Positions 43,614 through 53,441 are shown, counted from the stretch's first letter. The stretch: DNA of 64,000 nt from Aureimonas endophytica (GCF_014642635.1 NZ_BMIQ01000001.1:1054001-1118000), one strand, 5' to 3'. Notes: a model not told the origin generated them from the letters alone. Program-made: numbers and translations.

Positions 43614-44990
43614 TCAGAAGGTGCGCTTGAACTCGACGAAGCCGCGGGTCTGGCTGAGATTGTCGCCGACCGGGATGTCGAGATTGACGTAGGACACGCC
43701 ACCGAGAACCGAGAAGTTCTTGGTGACCTGGTAGCCGAGGTCGCCTTCGACCGCCCAGTAGTTGACCGAGCCGGTGCTGTCCGAAACGGCCGTGCCGTTA
43801 TAGGTCGAGGCCTTGGTCGGGGCAGCGGTATAGTAGTCGTACTTCAGATCGAAGGTCTGACCATAGGCGCCCGACACGGCCGCGAAGACCTTGCCGATCG
43901 TCTGCTGGTAGCCGGCACCCACCTGCCACTCGCTCGGCAGGGCAAAGCCCGAACCGGTCGAAACGATCAGGCCCGTCGTCGGATCGACGACGCGGCCGAA
44001 GTTGTTCGAGCCACCGTTCGAGAAGGTGAAGACGTCGCCGACCACCGCGTATTGCGACGGATCGAAGGCGTAGTGACCCTCGACCTTCAGGATCGAGTCG
44101 GCGGCGACGAGGTTGTCGAGCTGCACGCCAGCCTTGAGGGCGAAGGTCCCGTCCTTGGCGTCGTTGTTGTACTCGTTGGTGAAGAGCTTGTAGTTGCCGT
44201 AGGTGTTGCCCGCACCGGCGCCGAAGTAGTTGACCGACTGGTCGCCATAGGCGTCCTCGTCATAGACGCCGATCAGGTAGGCGCCACCGAAGCCGCCCTT
44301 GTAGGCGAGCTTGGCGAGAACGTCCGGGATGAAGTCGCCCGAACCGTCGTCTTCCACCGACAGCGTGCCGGAGAAGCCGTTATAGGCCGCCGTGTAGGAG
44401 ATGCGGTTCTGGCTGATACCGCCGGCCGCCCAGTCGGTGTCGGTGAGGAGACCTTCGGAGATGCCGCCGTCATCCGCCGACCAGACCGAGTCGAGGTAAC
44501 CGATCGTCAGACCGCCGAGCTGGAGATAGGCGAACTTGGCGGCATAGGTCGCGCCGTCGGTGCTGGACGAGGTGCCGTTCAAAGACGAGTTGTTGGTCGC
44601 GGCGGGCGCGTTGGTCGCCTCGACGCGGAACTTGGCGCGCAGCGTGCCGAGCTCGGTCTCCTCGCGGGCGTCGAAGTCGAGGCGGGCGCGGGTGCGGGTG
44701 CCGACATTGTAGTTGTAGCCGACCTTGTTGGCATCGGTCGGGCCATTGCCGTCGATGTCCGCGTTGTACTGGTGGTCGTTGCCCTGAACGCGCATGCGGA
44801 CATAGCCGCCGATCTTCAGGCAGGTTTCGGTGCCGGGGATGTAGAAGAAGCCGGTGCCGTAGACGTCGCAGACGCGGACATATTCGACCGGTTCCGGCTC
44901 GACCTGCGTCACGGGGGCGTCGGCGGCGCGGGCGCCGGAAACCGCGACCAGGGCCGCGGCGGAGCCAAGGAGAAGGCTCTTGATGTTCAT
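43614..44990 (-). CDS. Rhizobiales outer-membrane porin (Porin_2)
   Basis: A 458-residue outer-membrane beta-barrel porin. It has a signal peptide (MNIKSLLLGSAAALVAVSGA, cleavage after ARA) and the family N-terminus with a cysteine pair (VRVCDVYGTGFFYIPGTETC LKIGGYVRMR). Alternating beta-strand pattern runs throughout, and the C-terminus GFVEFKRTF ends in Phe as needed for barrel insertion. GGAGGTCAGGAA precedes the ATG. It is related to Omp2/RopA porins of Brucella and Rhizobium. A strong terminator follows. Confidence 0.95.
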   Translation of the reverse strand: MNIKSLLLGSAAALVAVSGARAADAPVTQVEPEPVEYVRVCDVYGTGFFYIPGTETCLKIGGYVRMRVQGNDHQYNADIDGNGPTDANKVGYNYNVGTRTRARLDFDAREETELGTLRAKFRVEATNAPAATNNSSLNGTSSSTDGATYAAKFAYLQLGGLTIGYLDSVWSADDGGISEGLLTDTDWAAGGISQNRISYTAAYNGFSGTLSVEDDGSGDFIPDVLAKLAYKGGFGGAYLIGVYDEDAYGDQSVNYFGAGAGNTYGNYKLFTNEYNNDAKDGTFALKAGVQLDNLVAADSILKVEGHYAFDPSQYAVVGDVFTFSNGGSNNFGRVVDPTTGLIVSTGSGFALPSEWQVGAGYQQTIGKVFAAVSGAYGQTFDLKYDYYTAAPTKASTYNGTAVSDSTGSVNYWAVEGDLGYQVTKNFSVLGGVSYVNLDIPVGDNLSQTRGFVEFKRTF

Positions 44991-45698
44991 TTCCTGACCT
45001 CCAGTCAGATTGCGAAGGTAGGGGGGGCTTTTTGTCGGAAGGTCAGCCTTCCCTACCCGTTCCCCTGGTTCGAAAGCCCAGGCTCGCCCGGGGACTTCCG
45101 GTTCGCAAAATTACGGAGCCGGCAAAATAGCGCAATAGCTCACTGAATTTTATCAGGACAGGATGTCACAGTTGTTGCGCCAATATCACATTATCGATGG
45201 GCAATATTCGGATTATCTCGCTGATCCACCACGCTTATCGGCATCTTTTCGGAAAAAATCGCCCGATATGTGGTCAATCCCTCAGAGTCCTCAAACTGAT
45301 TGGTTGGCTCAGGGCAAGGCTCCTGTGCCTCGCGGCCTGATCGCGCTTGCCCGAACGGCGTTCCGTGCCGGCGGCATGCTGATTCCCTGCATGGGGAGGC
45401 GATCCGGGGAGCGGGACAGGACGCGACCGCCGCGATCGACGCCACGGCCGAGCGCGGCGGATCGTCCGCCATCCTCGGCGGAGTCGGGAGGGATGGATCG
45501 CGCGAGCGATCGGGCGACGCGGCTTATCGGCGGAGCGGGAGGAGCAGCTGGATCGAGACGCGGCGCGACAGCGTGGCTGTCATAGGCGGCCGAAGCGGGA
45601 AACGCGTCGCGGTAACGGGACGCCTCGCCCCCTGCCCGCCGGACGAGGATCGCGGGCCGTCCGATCGGACGGACGGCCCGAAAGCATCGGGCGCCCGC
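44991..45698. other. 700-bp intergenic region upstream of the porin gene
   Basis: No protein-coding frame is convincing; an open frame at 45163-45585 has no codon bias. The A/T-rich part near 45120-45290 is a plausible porin promoter/leader region. A 10-bp stem (CGGGCCGTCC 45653-45662 with GGACGGCCCG 45671-45680) lies just past the dehydrogenase stop on the minus strand and may terminate that gene. A small RNA is possible but not supported. Confidence 0.4.
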
Positions 45699-47153
45699 TC
45701 AGAGCCCGGCGATGTGGAAGGCTTTCACCTCCAGATATTCCTCGATGCCGAGTTCCCCGCCCTCGCGGCCGAGGCCCGACTGCTTGACGCCGCCGAAGGG
45801 CGCGACTTCCGTGGAGATCGCGCCGGTATTGAGGCCCACCATGCCGAATTCCAGCGCCTCGGCCACGCGCCAGGAGCGCTTCAGGCTCTCGGTGAAGAAA
45901 TAGGCGGCGAGACCGAAGGGCGTGCCGTTGGCGAGCGCGATCGCTTCCTCTTCCGTCTCGAAGCGGAAGAGCGGCGCCACCGGGCCGAAGGTCTCCTCGC
46001 TCGCGACCAGCATCTCGGTCGTCGCTCCGCCGAGCACGACGGGCGCGGTATATTGCGGCCCTTCCGGCAGGGCGGGCAGGCGCGACAGGAGCTTCGCGCC
46101 CTTCGCCATCGCGTCGCTTACATGGCGGTCGATCTTGTCGATCGCCGCCCGGTTGATCATCGGGCCGATATCGGTGCCCTCCGCCGTGCCGGGCCCGACC
46201 TTCATCGCCGAGACGCGCGCCGCCAGCGCTTCGGCGAAGCGGTCGTGGATGCCGGCCTGGACGAGGATGCGGTTGGCGCAGACGCAGGTCTGGCCGCCAT
46301 TGCGGAACTTGGAGGCGAGCGCGCCCTCGACGGCGCGGTCGAGATCGGCGTCGTCGAAGACGATGAAGGGCGCGTTGCCGCCGAGTTCGAGGCTGAGACG
46401 CTTGATGGAGTCGGCCGACTGGCGCATCAGCAGCGCGCCGACGCGGGTCGAGCCGGTAAAGGAGATCTTGCGCACCGTCTCGTTCGCCGTCAGCTCCGCG
46501 CCGATCGCCTCCGGGCGGCCGGTGAGGATGTTGACGACACCGGCCGGAATGCCGGCCTCCTCGGCGAGGACGCCGAGGGCGAGAGCCGAATAGGGCGTGA
46601 GATCGGAGGGCTTGATCACCACGGTGCAGCCGGCGGCCAGCGCCGGAGCCACCTTGCGGGTGATCATCGCGTTCGGAAAGTTCCAGGGCGTGATGATGCC
46701 GCAGACGCCGACCGGCTCCTTCAGAACGACGATGCGCCGATCCGGCGTCGGAGACGGAACGGTGCCGCCGCCGATCCGCCGCGCCTCCTCGGCGAACCAT
46801 TTGACGAAGGAGGCGCCGTAGCGGATCTCGCCCCTCGCTTCGGCGAGCGGCTTGCCCTGCTCGGCCGTCAGGATCCGCGCCAGATCCTCCAGATTGTCGA
46901 TCATCAGCGCATACCAGCGCTCCAGAAGCGAGGCGCGCTCGGCATGGGTCTTCGCCCGCCAGGGGCCGAAGGCGGCGGCCGCGGCACCGATCGCGGCGCG
47001 CGTGTCGCCCGTGCCGGCATCCGGCACGGTGCCGAGCGGGCGCTGCGTCGCGGGGTCGATCACCTCGATCACCGCGCCGTCGCCAGCCGCGTCCCAGACG
47101 CCGCCGATCAGCTGCCGTTCGCGAAAGAGCGCCTCGTTGCGCAATCCGTTCAT
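45699..47153 (-). CDS. gabD: NAD(P)-dependent succinate-semialdehyde dehydrogenase
   Basis: A 484-residue aldehyde dehydrogenase, start MNGLRNEALFRERQLIGGVW. Visible are PWNFPNAMITRKVAPALAAG CTVVIKPSDLTP, the catalytic glutamate in LSLELGGNAPFIVFDDADLD and the catalytic cysteine in FRNGGQTCVCANRILVQ. The QTCVCANR form with a second cysteine is typical of the GabD group, which oxidises succinic semialdehyde to succinate at the end of the GABA shunt. Length is normal. It stands alone; no gabT is next to it. Confidence 0.9.
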   Translation of the reverse strand: MNGLRNEALFRERQLIGGVWDAAGDGAVIEVIDPATQRPLGTVPDAGTGDTRAAIGAAAAAFGPWRAKTHAERASLLERWYALMIDNLEDLARILTAEQGKPLAEARGEIRYGASFVKWFAEEARRIGGGTVPSPTPDRRIVVLKEPVGVCGIITPWNFPNAMITRKVAPALAAGCTVVIKPSDLTPYSALALGVLAEEAGIPAGVVNILTGRPEAIGAELTANETVRKISFTGSTRVGALLMRQSADSIKRLSLELGGNAPFIVFDDADLDRAVEGALASKFRNGGQTCVCANRILVQAGIHDRFAEALAARVSAMKVGPGTAEGTDIGPMINRAAIDKIDRHVSDAMAKGAKLLSRLPALPEGPQYTAPVVLGGATTEMLVASEETFGPVAPLFRFETEEEAIALANGTPFGLAAYFFTESLKRSWRVAEALEFGMVGLNTGAISTEVAPFGGVKQSGLGREGGELGIEEYLEVKAFHIAGL

Positions 47154-47241
47154 GGGGTCCGTCCTTGTTCTCCGGGCGCGCCGGTCCGGCATCGATAGGG
47201 CGATTTGCCCGTCCGACGCCAGCGCTTTCGGCGCCTGCCCG

Positions 47242-50200
47242 TCAGGTCGCGGCGACCTTTCCCCGCGCCGGCGCCTTGATGCGGAACCAGGCGACATAGA
47301 GCGCCGGCAGGAAGAGCAGCGTCAGAACGGTGCCGACGATGATGCCGCCCATCATCGCATAGGCCATCGGGCCCCAGAAGATCTCCCGCGAGATCGGGAT
47401 GAGGGCGAGGCTCGCCGCCGCCGCCGTCAGGAGGATCGGGCGCATGCGGTGCTCGGTCGCCTCGATCACGGCATCGAAGGCCTCGACGCCCTCGCGCCTC
47501 AGGGTCTCGATCTGGTCGACCAGGATCACCGAATTGCGGATCAGGATGCCGATCAGCGCCAGAATGCCGAGGATCGCGACGAAGCCCATCGGCGCGCCGC
47601 TCGGCAGCAGCGCCGCGACGACGCCGATGATGGCGAGCGGCGCGACGGCGAAGACGAGGATCAGCCGGCTGAAGCTCTGAAGCTGGACCATCAGGATCGT
47701 CGCCATGACGAAGAGCATCAACGGCACCACGGCGGCGATCGGCCCCTGGCTCTTCTCGCTCTCCTCCACGGCGCCCGCCGTCGCGACGCGGTAGCCGGCG
47801 CGCAGATCGCGCGTGAATTCCGCCACCCGCGGCGCCAGCTGCTGCACCACCGTCGCCGGCTGCACGGTGCCCGAGACGGCGGCGCTGACGGTCACGGTCG
47901 GCACGCGCGAGCGCGTCCAGACGATCGGCTGCTCCACGTCGTAACGGAAACTCGCCACCGCCGCGAGCGGCACGGACTGGCCGCTGCCCGTCGGCAGCTG
48001 CAGGTCGCGCAGGGCCTCGATCGAGCCGCGCTCGGCCTGGACGGCGCGGCCGATGATGTCGACGAGATAGATGTCGTCGCGCACCTGGGTCACCGTCGTG
48101 CCGCCGACGATGCCGTTCAGCGTCGAGGCGATGGTCTCCGACGAGATGCCGAGCTGGCGGGCGCGATCCTGCATCACGTCGATCTTCACGACGCGCGCCG
48201 GCTCGTTCCAGTCGAAGGCGACCTCGCCGAGGCGGGGATCGGTCGCCATGACATTGCCGAACTTCAGGGCGAGCGCCCGCACCGTGCCGATGTCCGGGCC
48301 GCTGATCCGATAGGCGACGGGCCGGCCGACCGGCGGGCCGATGTCGAGCAGCTTCACATAGGCGTCGGTATTGGGGAAGGTGCGCTTCAGATAGGCGGCG
48401 AACTCGCCCTTCAGGCGGTTCCGCGCCTCGATGCTCTTCGTCACGATCACCGTCTGGCCGAAGGCCGGGCTCGGCGGCTGCACGTCGTAGGACAGGACGA
48501 AGCGCACGGCGCCCTGCCCGACATAGCTCGACCAGCGCTCGATCCCGTCATTGCCGGCGAGCTGTTCCTTCTCGAAGCGCGCGATCTCGGCCGATGTCTC
48601 GGCGATGGACGCGTTCTGCGGCAGGTTCCAGTCGACGATCAGTTCCAGGCGGTCCGAGGACGGGAAGAACTGCTGCTGGACGAACTGCATGCCATAGACG
48701 GAGGCGCCGAAAACGGCGAGCGTCACGGCGATCGTCACCCAGCGCCAACGCATCGCGACGCGGAGCACCGCCGAGAACAGCCGGCCGAAGCGGCCCTTCG
48801 CCCCGTGATGCTGCTTCATCGCCTTCGGCAGGATCAGGACGCCGAGAAGCGGGGTGAACAGGACGGCGACGATCCAGGACAGGATCAGCGCCGTCGCGAT
48901 CACGACGAAGAGCGTGAAGGTGAACTCGCCGGCATTGCTGCTGTTGAGACCGACGGGAATGAAGCCCGCCACGGTGACGAGCGTGCCGGTCAGCATCGGA
49001 AAGGCGGTGGACGTATAGACATAGGTCGCGGCGCTGCGCAGCGTGTCGCCCGCCTCCAGCCGCGCCACCATCATCTCCACCGCGATCATCGCGTCGTCGA
49101 CGAGCAGGCCGAGCGCGATGATGAGCGCGCCGAGCGAGATGCGCTGCAGCGAGATGCCGGCATATTCCATCACGACGAAGGTCATGGCGAGGACGAGCGG
49201 GATCGCGACGGCGACGACCAGCCCGGCGCGCAGGCCGAGGCTGACGAAGCTGACGGCGAGCACGATCACCACCGCCTCGAACAGCGCGCGCGTGAAGCCC
49301 GAGACCGCCTCCTCCACCACCTGCGGCTGGTTGGAGACGAGATGGACGCCGATGCCGACCGGCAGTTCGCCCTCGATCTTCGTCATCTCGTGATCGAGCG
49401 CCTCGCCGAAGGCGAGAAGGTTCGCGCCGGCCTTCATGCCGACCGCGAGGCCGATCGCCGCCTCGCCATTGTAGCGGAAGAGCGCCGAGGGCGGATCGGC
49501 ATAGCCGCGATGGATCTCGGCGACGTCCGACAGGCGGAAGAAGCGGTCGTTGACGCGCAGGTTGAGGCTGCGCAAACTGTCCTCGGAGGCGAACTGGCCG
49601 CCGACGCGCACGCTCACCCGTTCGGGCCCGGCCTGGATCACGCCGGACGGCGTCACCGCGTTCTGCGCCTGGAGGGTCTCGACCACGCTCTGCTGGCTGA
49701 TGCCGTAGGCGGCGAGCCGGCGCGGCGAGAACTCGAGGAAGATCACCTCGTCCTCGGCGCCGATGATGTCGACCTTGCCGACATTCGGCACCGTCAGGAT
49801 CTTCGAACGCGTGTCCTCGACGGCGTCGCGCAGCTCCCGCCGCGAGAAGCCGTCGGAGGTGAAGGCATAGATATTGCCGTAGACATCGCCGAAATCGTCG
49901 TTGAAGAACGGCCCCTGCACGCCGCTCGGCAGGTCGCCGCGAATGTCGCCGACGAGATTGCGCACCCGCAGCCAGGTGGCCGCCACCTCCGGCCCGCGCG
50001 TCGTGTCGCGCAGGTTGACGAAGATCGTCGTGCGGCCGGCGCTCGTCATGCTCCTGGTATAGTCGAGCTGCGGCAGTTCCTCGAGCTTCTTCTCGATCCG
50101 CTCGGTGACCTGGCCGATCGTCTCGTCCACCGTGGCGCCCGGCCAGGTCGCCGTGATGATCATCGTCTTGATGGTGAAGTTCGGGTCCTCCTCGCGCCCC

Positions 50201-50304
50201 AGATTGAGATAGGAGAACAGGCCGGCCAGCGAGAAGACCAGCATGAAGTACCAGAGCAGCGAGCGATGGTTCAGCGCCCATTCGGACAGGTTGAAGCGCT
50301 TCAT
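47242..50304 (-). CDS. RND efflux pump inner-membrane subunit
   Basis: A 1020-residue resistance-nodulation-division pump of the HAE1-like group. It has an N-terminal cytoplasmic segment and membrane anchor (LLWYFMLVFSLAGLFSYLNL), two large periplasmic loops, and twelve membrane segments in two halves. The proton-relay motif GLLVDDAMIAVEMMVARLEA (two adjacent Asp) lies in TM4 and the matching TM10 region near ILIRNSVILVDQIETL. The PGATVDETIGQVTERIEKKL motif is typical. The start overlaps the adaptor gene by 4 bases. Confidence 0.93.
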   Translation of the reverse strand: MKRFNLSEWALNHRSLLWYFMLVFSLAGLFSYLNLGREEDPNFTIKTMIITATWPGATVDETIGQVTERIEKKLEELPQLDYTRSMTSAGRTTIFVNLRDTTRGPEVAATWLRVRNLVGDIRGDLPSGVQGPFFNDDFGDVYGNIYAFTSDGFSRRELRDAVEDTRSKILTVPNVGKVDIIGAEDEVIFLEFSPRRLAAYGISQQSVVETLQAQNAVTPSGVIQAGPERVSVRVGGQFASEDSLRSLNLRVNDRFFRLSDVAEIHRGYADPPSALFRYNGEAAIGLAVGMKAGANLLAFGEALDHEMTKIEGELPVGIGVHLVSNQPQVVEEAVSGFTRALFEAVVIVLAVSFVSLGLRAGLVVAVAIPLVLAMTFVVMEYAGISLQRISLGALIIALGLLVDDAMIAVEMMVARLEAGDTLRSAATYVYTSTAFPMLTGTLVTVAGFIPVGLNSSNAGEFTFTLFVVIATALILSWIVAVLFTPLLGVLILPKAMKQHHGAKGRFGRLFSAVLRVAMRWRWVTIAVTLAVFGASVYGMQFVQQQFFPSSDRLELIVDWNLPQNASIAETSAEIARFEKEQLAGNDGIERWSSYVGQGAVRFVLSYDVQPPSPAFGQTVIVTKSIEARNRLKGEFAAYLKRTFPNTDAYVKLLDIGPPVGRPVAYRISGPDIGTVRALALKFGNVMATDPRLGEVAFDWNEPARVVKIDVMQDRARQLGISSETIASTLNGIVGGTTVTQVRDDIYLVDIIGRAVQAERGSIEALRDLQLPTGSGQSVPLAAVASFRYDVEQPIVWTRSRVPTVTVSAAVSGTVQPATVVQQLAPRVAEFTRDLRAGYRVATAGAVEESEKSQGPIAAVVPLMLFVMATILMVQLQSFSRLILVFAVAPLAIIGVVAALLPSGAPMGFVAILGILALIGILIRNSVILVDQIETLRREGVEAFDAVIEATEHRMRPILLTAAAASLALIPISREIFWGPMAYAMMGGIIVGTVLTLLFLPALYVAWFRIKAPARGKVAAT

Positions 50305-51371
50305 CGCACGCCCTCTTGCAGCTTCACGCTCTGGCCCTCGGTCAGGCTGTTGACGCCGGCCGTCACCACCCGCTCGCCTTCCTTCAGCCCGTCGCGCACG
50401 AGCCAGCGCCCGTCCGCCGCCGCTTCCAGCGACACCGGCCGGGTGGCGACGCGGTCGCCCGTGGGCGCGACGACCCAGACCATGGTCGCGCCGTTCCGGC
50501 GCAGCACCGCGCTGTCCGGCAGGGCGAGCGAGCTCGCCTCGCCGCCCGGCAGGGCGACGGTGACGATCGAGCCGAGGCGGAAGCCCGGCGGCGGCGCCTT
50601 CAGCGCGATCCGCACTCGGCGCGAGCGCGTCACCGGATCGGCCAGCGGCGCGATCTCGCGCACGCGGCCCTCGGCCGTCGCGGCGGCATCGAGCTGCAGG
50701 GCGACGGGCAGCGGCATGCCGGTGGACAGCGTGCTCGCCATCCAGTCCGGCAGGTCGACGACCGCGTCGCGCAGGTCCGGCCGGGCGACGGTCAGCACCG
50801 TCTGGCCCGCCGCGACGACCTGGCCGGCTTCCGCCGCGACCGCCGTGACGATGCCGTCGAAGCCCGCCGTCAGCCGGGCATAGCCGAGCTGCTCCCGCGC
50901 CTTGGCCAGCGCCGCCTCGGCCTGGATCTCGGCCGAGCGGGCGGCTTCGAGCGCCTGTTCGGCATTGTCGACATCGGCCTGCGTCGCCGTGTTCGACTGG
51001 CGGAGCGCCCGCTGCCGCTCGGCGACGCCGGTGGCATTCGCCAGCGTCGCCTTGGCGCTGGCGACGGAAGCCTCGGCCGCGTCGACGCTCTGCTGGAGCA
51101 CGGTCGCCTCCAGCGAGGCGAGCATCTGGCCCTTGGTCACGGCGTCGCCGATATCGACGTCGCGGCTGACCATCCGGCCGAGGATCTGGAAGCTGTAATC
51201 GGTGCGCACCTGCGATTCGACGGTTCCGGCGAAGACGGGCGCCTCGTCGGCGAAGGGCTTCACGACGGTCGACTTCACCGGGCGGACGACCGGGGCTTCC
51301 GCCTTCGGCGCCTCCCCCTGGCAGCCGGCCAGCACGAGGGCGAGGCCGCAGATCGGGAACAGGCGGGTCAT
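50301..51371 (-). CDS. RND periplasmic adaptor (membrane fusion lipoprotein) 2
   Basis: A 356-residue membrane-fusion protein starting MTRLFPICGLALVLAGCQGE, with lipobox LAGC. It has a barrel-sandwich/lipoyl half (GRMVSRDVDIGDAVTKGQML), an alpha-helical hairpin (residues about 95-165) and beta-barrel parts (FRLGSIVTVALPGG). It links the RND pump to an outer-membrane channel. It overlaps both the preceding adaptor and the pump by 4 bases. No outer-membrane factor gene is in the operon. Confidence 0.92.
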   Translation of the reverse strand: MTRLFPICGLALVLAGCQGEAPKAEAPVVRPVKSTVVKPFADEAPVFAGTVESQVRTDYSFQILGRMVSRDVDIGDAVTKGQMLASLEATVLQQSVDAAEASVASAKATLANATGVAERQRALRQSNTATQADVDNAEQALEAARSAEIQAEAALAKAREQLGYARLTAGFDGIVTAVAAEAGQVVAAGQTVLTVARPDLRDAVVDLPDWMASTLSTGMPLPVALQLDAAATAEGRVREIAPLADPVTRSRRVRIALKAPPPGFRLGSIVTVALPGGEASSLALPDSAVLRRNGATMVWVVAPTGDRVATRPVSLEAAADGRWLVRDGLKEGERVVTAGVNSLTEGQSVKLQEGVR

Positions 51372-52456
51372 CGGGCCGCGACCTCCGTGGCGCGGACCGT
51401 CTGGCCGGGCCGCAGAAGCTTCGTCCCCTCCGTCACGACACGGTCGCCGGCCTGCAATCCCTCGTCGAGAATCACCGCGTCCGTGCGATAGGCGGCGACG
51501 CGCACCGGCCGCGCGGCGACGGTGGCGCTGGCGGGATCGAACAGCCAGACGGCCGCTTCGCCCTTTTCCGCCGTCAGCGCCGCGGGCGGCAGCACGAAGA
51601 CGGGCCGCGAGGGCAAGGTGCCGGTGCCGCTCACCGTCGCGCCGAGCGTCATCGCCGCCGGCACGCTCTCCAGTCCGACCTTGACGCGGACGGTGCCGGT
51701 CTTCGGATCGACGCTGGGCGCGATCTGCCGGATCCGGCCCGTCGTCGTGACCGAGGGATCGGCCAGGAGCGCGACCGTCACGGCCGGCGGCTCGTGCCCT
51801 TGGATCAGAAGCGCCTCGTAGATGTCGAAAAGCGCGTCGCGCGGTCCGTCCCAGGCGATGGTGAAGACGGTCGCGGCGGCCTGCGCCGTTTCGCCGACAT
51901 CGAGATCGCGCGCGGTGACGAGCCCGTCCGCATCCGCCCGCAGCTCGGTGAAGGACAGCGTCTCCAGCGCGCTGGCGAGACGTGCCTTCGCCGCCTCGAC
52001 CTCCGCCGCCGCCACCTTCTGCGCCTGATCGGCCTGATCGAATTCCCGCCGTGTGGTGAAGCCCTGGCCGAACAGGCTCTGGGCCCGCGCGAAGGCCGCC
52101 GCCGCCTGCTTCGCCTGCGCTTCCGCCGATGCCAGCCCCGCCTTCGCCGATTCGGCATCGGCCGCCTGCACCCGCGCGTCGAGCCGCGCCAGCACCTGCC
52201 CCTTCGTCACATGGTCGCCGGTATCGACGAAGCGCTCGACGATCTGCCCGCTGGTGCGGAAGGAGACGTTGTTTTCCGCCCGCGCCGCGATCGTGCCGGT
52301 CAGCGTCACCGCTTGCGGCAGGGTGACGGGCTGCGCCGCCACGAAGGCAATGGCGGGCGCCGGGGGCACGGGCGGCGCCGTCTCGCCCTGGCATCCCGCC
52401 ACGGCGAGACCCAGAGCCGAAATGCCGAGCGCTGCGATTCGACTTCGCTTCTGCAC
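51368..52456 (-). CDS. RND periplasmic adaptor (membrane fusion lipoprotein) 1
   Basis: A 362-residue adaptor with lipoprotein signal (RIAALGISALGLAVAGC, lipobox VAGC), then ENNVSFRTSGQIVERFVDTG DHVTKGQVLARL, a helical hairpin and a beta-barrel domain. It is a different sequence from adaptor 2, so the pump has two adaptors. I chose the GTG at 52456 (VVQKRSRIAAL); another in-frame GTG lies at 52489. It is the first gene of the operon and faces the TetR gene across a shared operator region. Confidence 0.9.
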   Translation of the reverse strand: MQKRSRIAALGISALGLAVAGCQGETAPPVPPAPAIAFVAAQPVTLPQAVTLTGTIAARAENNVSFRTSGQIVERFVDTGDHVTKGQVLARLDARVQAADAESAKAGLASAEAQAKQAAAAFARAQSLFGQGFTTRREFDQADQAQKVAAAEVEAAKARLASALETLSFTELRADADGLVTARDLDVGETAQAAATVFTIAWDGPRDALFDIYEALLIQGHEPPAVTVALLADPSVTTTGRIRQIAPSVDPKTGTVRVKVGLESVPAAMTLGATVSGTGTLPSRPVFVLPPAALTAEKGEAAVWLFDPASATVAARPVRVAAYRTDAVILDEGLQAGDRVVTEGTKLLRPGQTVRATEVAAR

Positions 52457-52538
52457 GACCGACCGCCTTCCCGTCCCGTATCGACGCACGGCTCATGGCC
52501 GAAAAGCCACGGCGCATGCCATAGGGGTTCACGACTAC

Positions 52539-52585
52539 GGAAACCGACGAGTTTCCCTATTGACGGAGGAAACTCATCGGTTTCC
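52539..52585. promoter_or_regulatory. Paired 18-bp operator between efflux operon and tetR
   Basis: GGAAACCGACGAGTTTCC (52539-52556) and GGAAACTCATCGGTTTCC (52568-52585) are inverted copies of each other (17 of 18 positions), and each is itself a GGAAAC...GTTTCC palindrome. TTGACG (52560-52565) lies between them and could be a -35 box for the tetR gene. The layout is that of a TetR-family operator serving both genes. Confidence 0.85.
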
Positions 52586-52595
52586 AATTGTCAAG

Positions 52596-53276
52596 ATGTC
52601 TTCCGATCGGCTGTTTCCCTTCTGCCCCCTCTCGCGCCGGCCCGGTCGTCCTCCGACTTTGAGCGAGGGCGAGCGGCGGCAACGCATTCTCGAAGCCGCC
52701 GGCGAGGTCTTCGTGGCGCGGGGCTATGCCGCCGCGCGGATGGACGATGTCGCCAAGGGCTGCGGCATGTCGAAGAAGACCGTCTACCAAGCGTTCGAGA
52801 CGAAGGAGCGGCTCTTCACCGAGCTGGTCGCCGCCGCGCTCGGCGCGATGCCGGCCCTCGATCTCGGCGAGGAGGCGGGACGGGAGGATGGCGAGGCCTT
52901 CCTGCGCAAGGCGCTGCAGGACCTGACGGAAATCCTGCTGCATCCCCGGCAGATCGCCCTCGCGCGGCTCGTGATCGCCGAAACGCAGGCCGCGCCCGAG
53001 CTCGCCCTCGGCCTGCACGAGAAGGGGATGGGCGGCGCGAAGGCGATCCTGTCGGAAGCCGTGATGATCCTGAAGCGGCGCGGCCTCCTGGCGCCGCAGG
53101 CGGATGCGGATCTCGGCAGCTTCCTGCTCGGCGCGGTGATCGGCGATGCGGCGATTCTCAGCCTGATCGGCCGGGCCCCGCCGCCGACGCCCGCCGCCAT
53201 CGCCGAGCGCATCGACCGCCTCTTCGCGATGCTGCGCCCGACCCTCTTCGCGCCCTCGCCTGATCATTCCGCGTGA
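52596..53276 (+). CDS. TetR/AcrR-family repressor of the efflux operon
   Basis: A 226-residue regulator. The N-terminal HTH (about residues 22-66) reads ERRQRILEAAGEVFVARGYA and MDDVAKGCGMSKKTVYQAFE, the standard TetR fold, followed by a helical ligand-binding domain with LARLVIAETQAAPELALGLH. It is divergent from an RND efflux operon and separated by paired palindromes, so it most likely represses that operon and itself. No strong ribosome binding site is seen before the ATG at 52596; a short or leaderless message is possible. Confidence 0.92.
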   Translation: MSSDRLFPFCPLSRRPGRPPTLSEGERRQRILEAAGEVFVARGYAAARMDDVAKGCGMSKKTVYQAFETKERLFTELVAAALGAMPALDLGEEAGREDGEAFLRKALQDLTEILLHPRQIALARLVIAETQAAPELALGLHEKGMGGAKAILSEAVMILKRRGLLAPQADADLGSFLLGAVIGDAAILSLIGRAPPPTPAAIAERIDRLFAMLRPTLFAPSPDHSA

Positions 53277-53441
53277 TAGGATGCAGGCCGATCGAGAATA
53301 AACTCGGCCACCATCGCGTCATTCACAAAAGAGGCGAGCGGTCGTCGAGCGAAAGTAGTCAAACCTTCCGAAGTTTGACAAAAACCGCCGATCAAGTCGC
53401 TGGCGCGATTGCAGGAAAAATATACGGATCATGGGGTTGGT

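Noticed and set aside
45163-45585. 140-codon plus-strand frame upstream of the porin gene
   Set aside because: Low-complexity Arg/Ser/Pro sequence in an intergenic region; no ribosome binding site.
46852-50883. 1343-codon plus-strand open frame
   Set aside because: Shadow of the dehydrogenase and RND pump genes, whose motifs are unmistakable on the other strand.
53359-53378. Imperfect palindrome TCAAACCTTCCGAAGTTTGA between tetR and the tRNA
   Set aside because: It has a bulge and no T-run on either strand; it could be a weak terminator of either neighbour, but the evidence is too thin to list.
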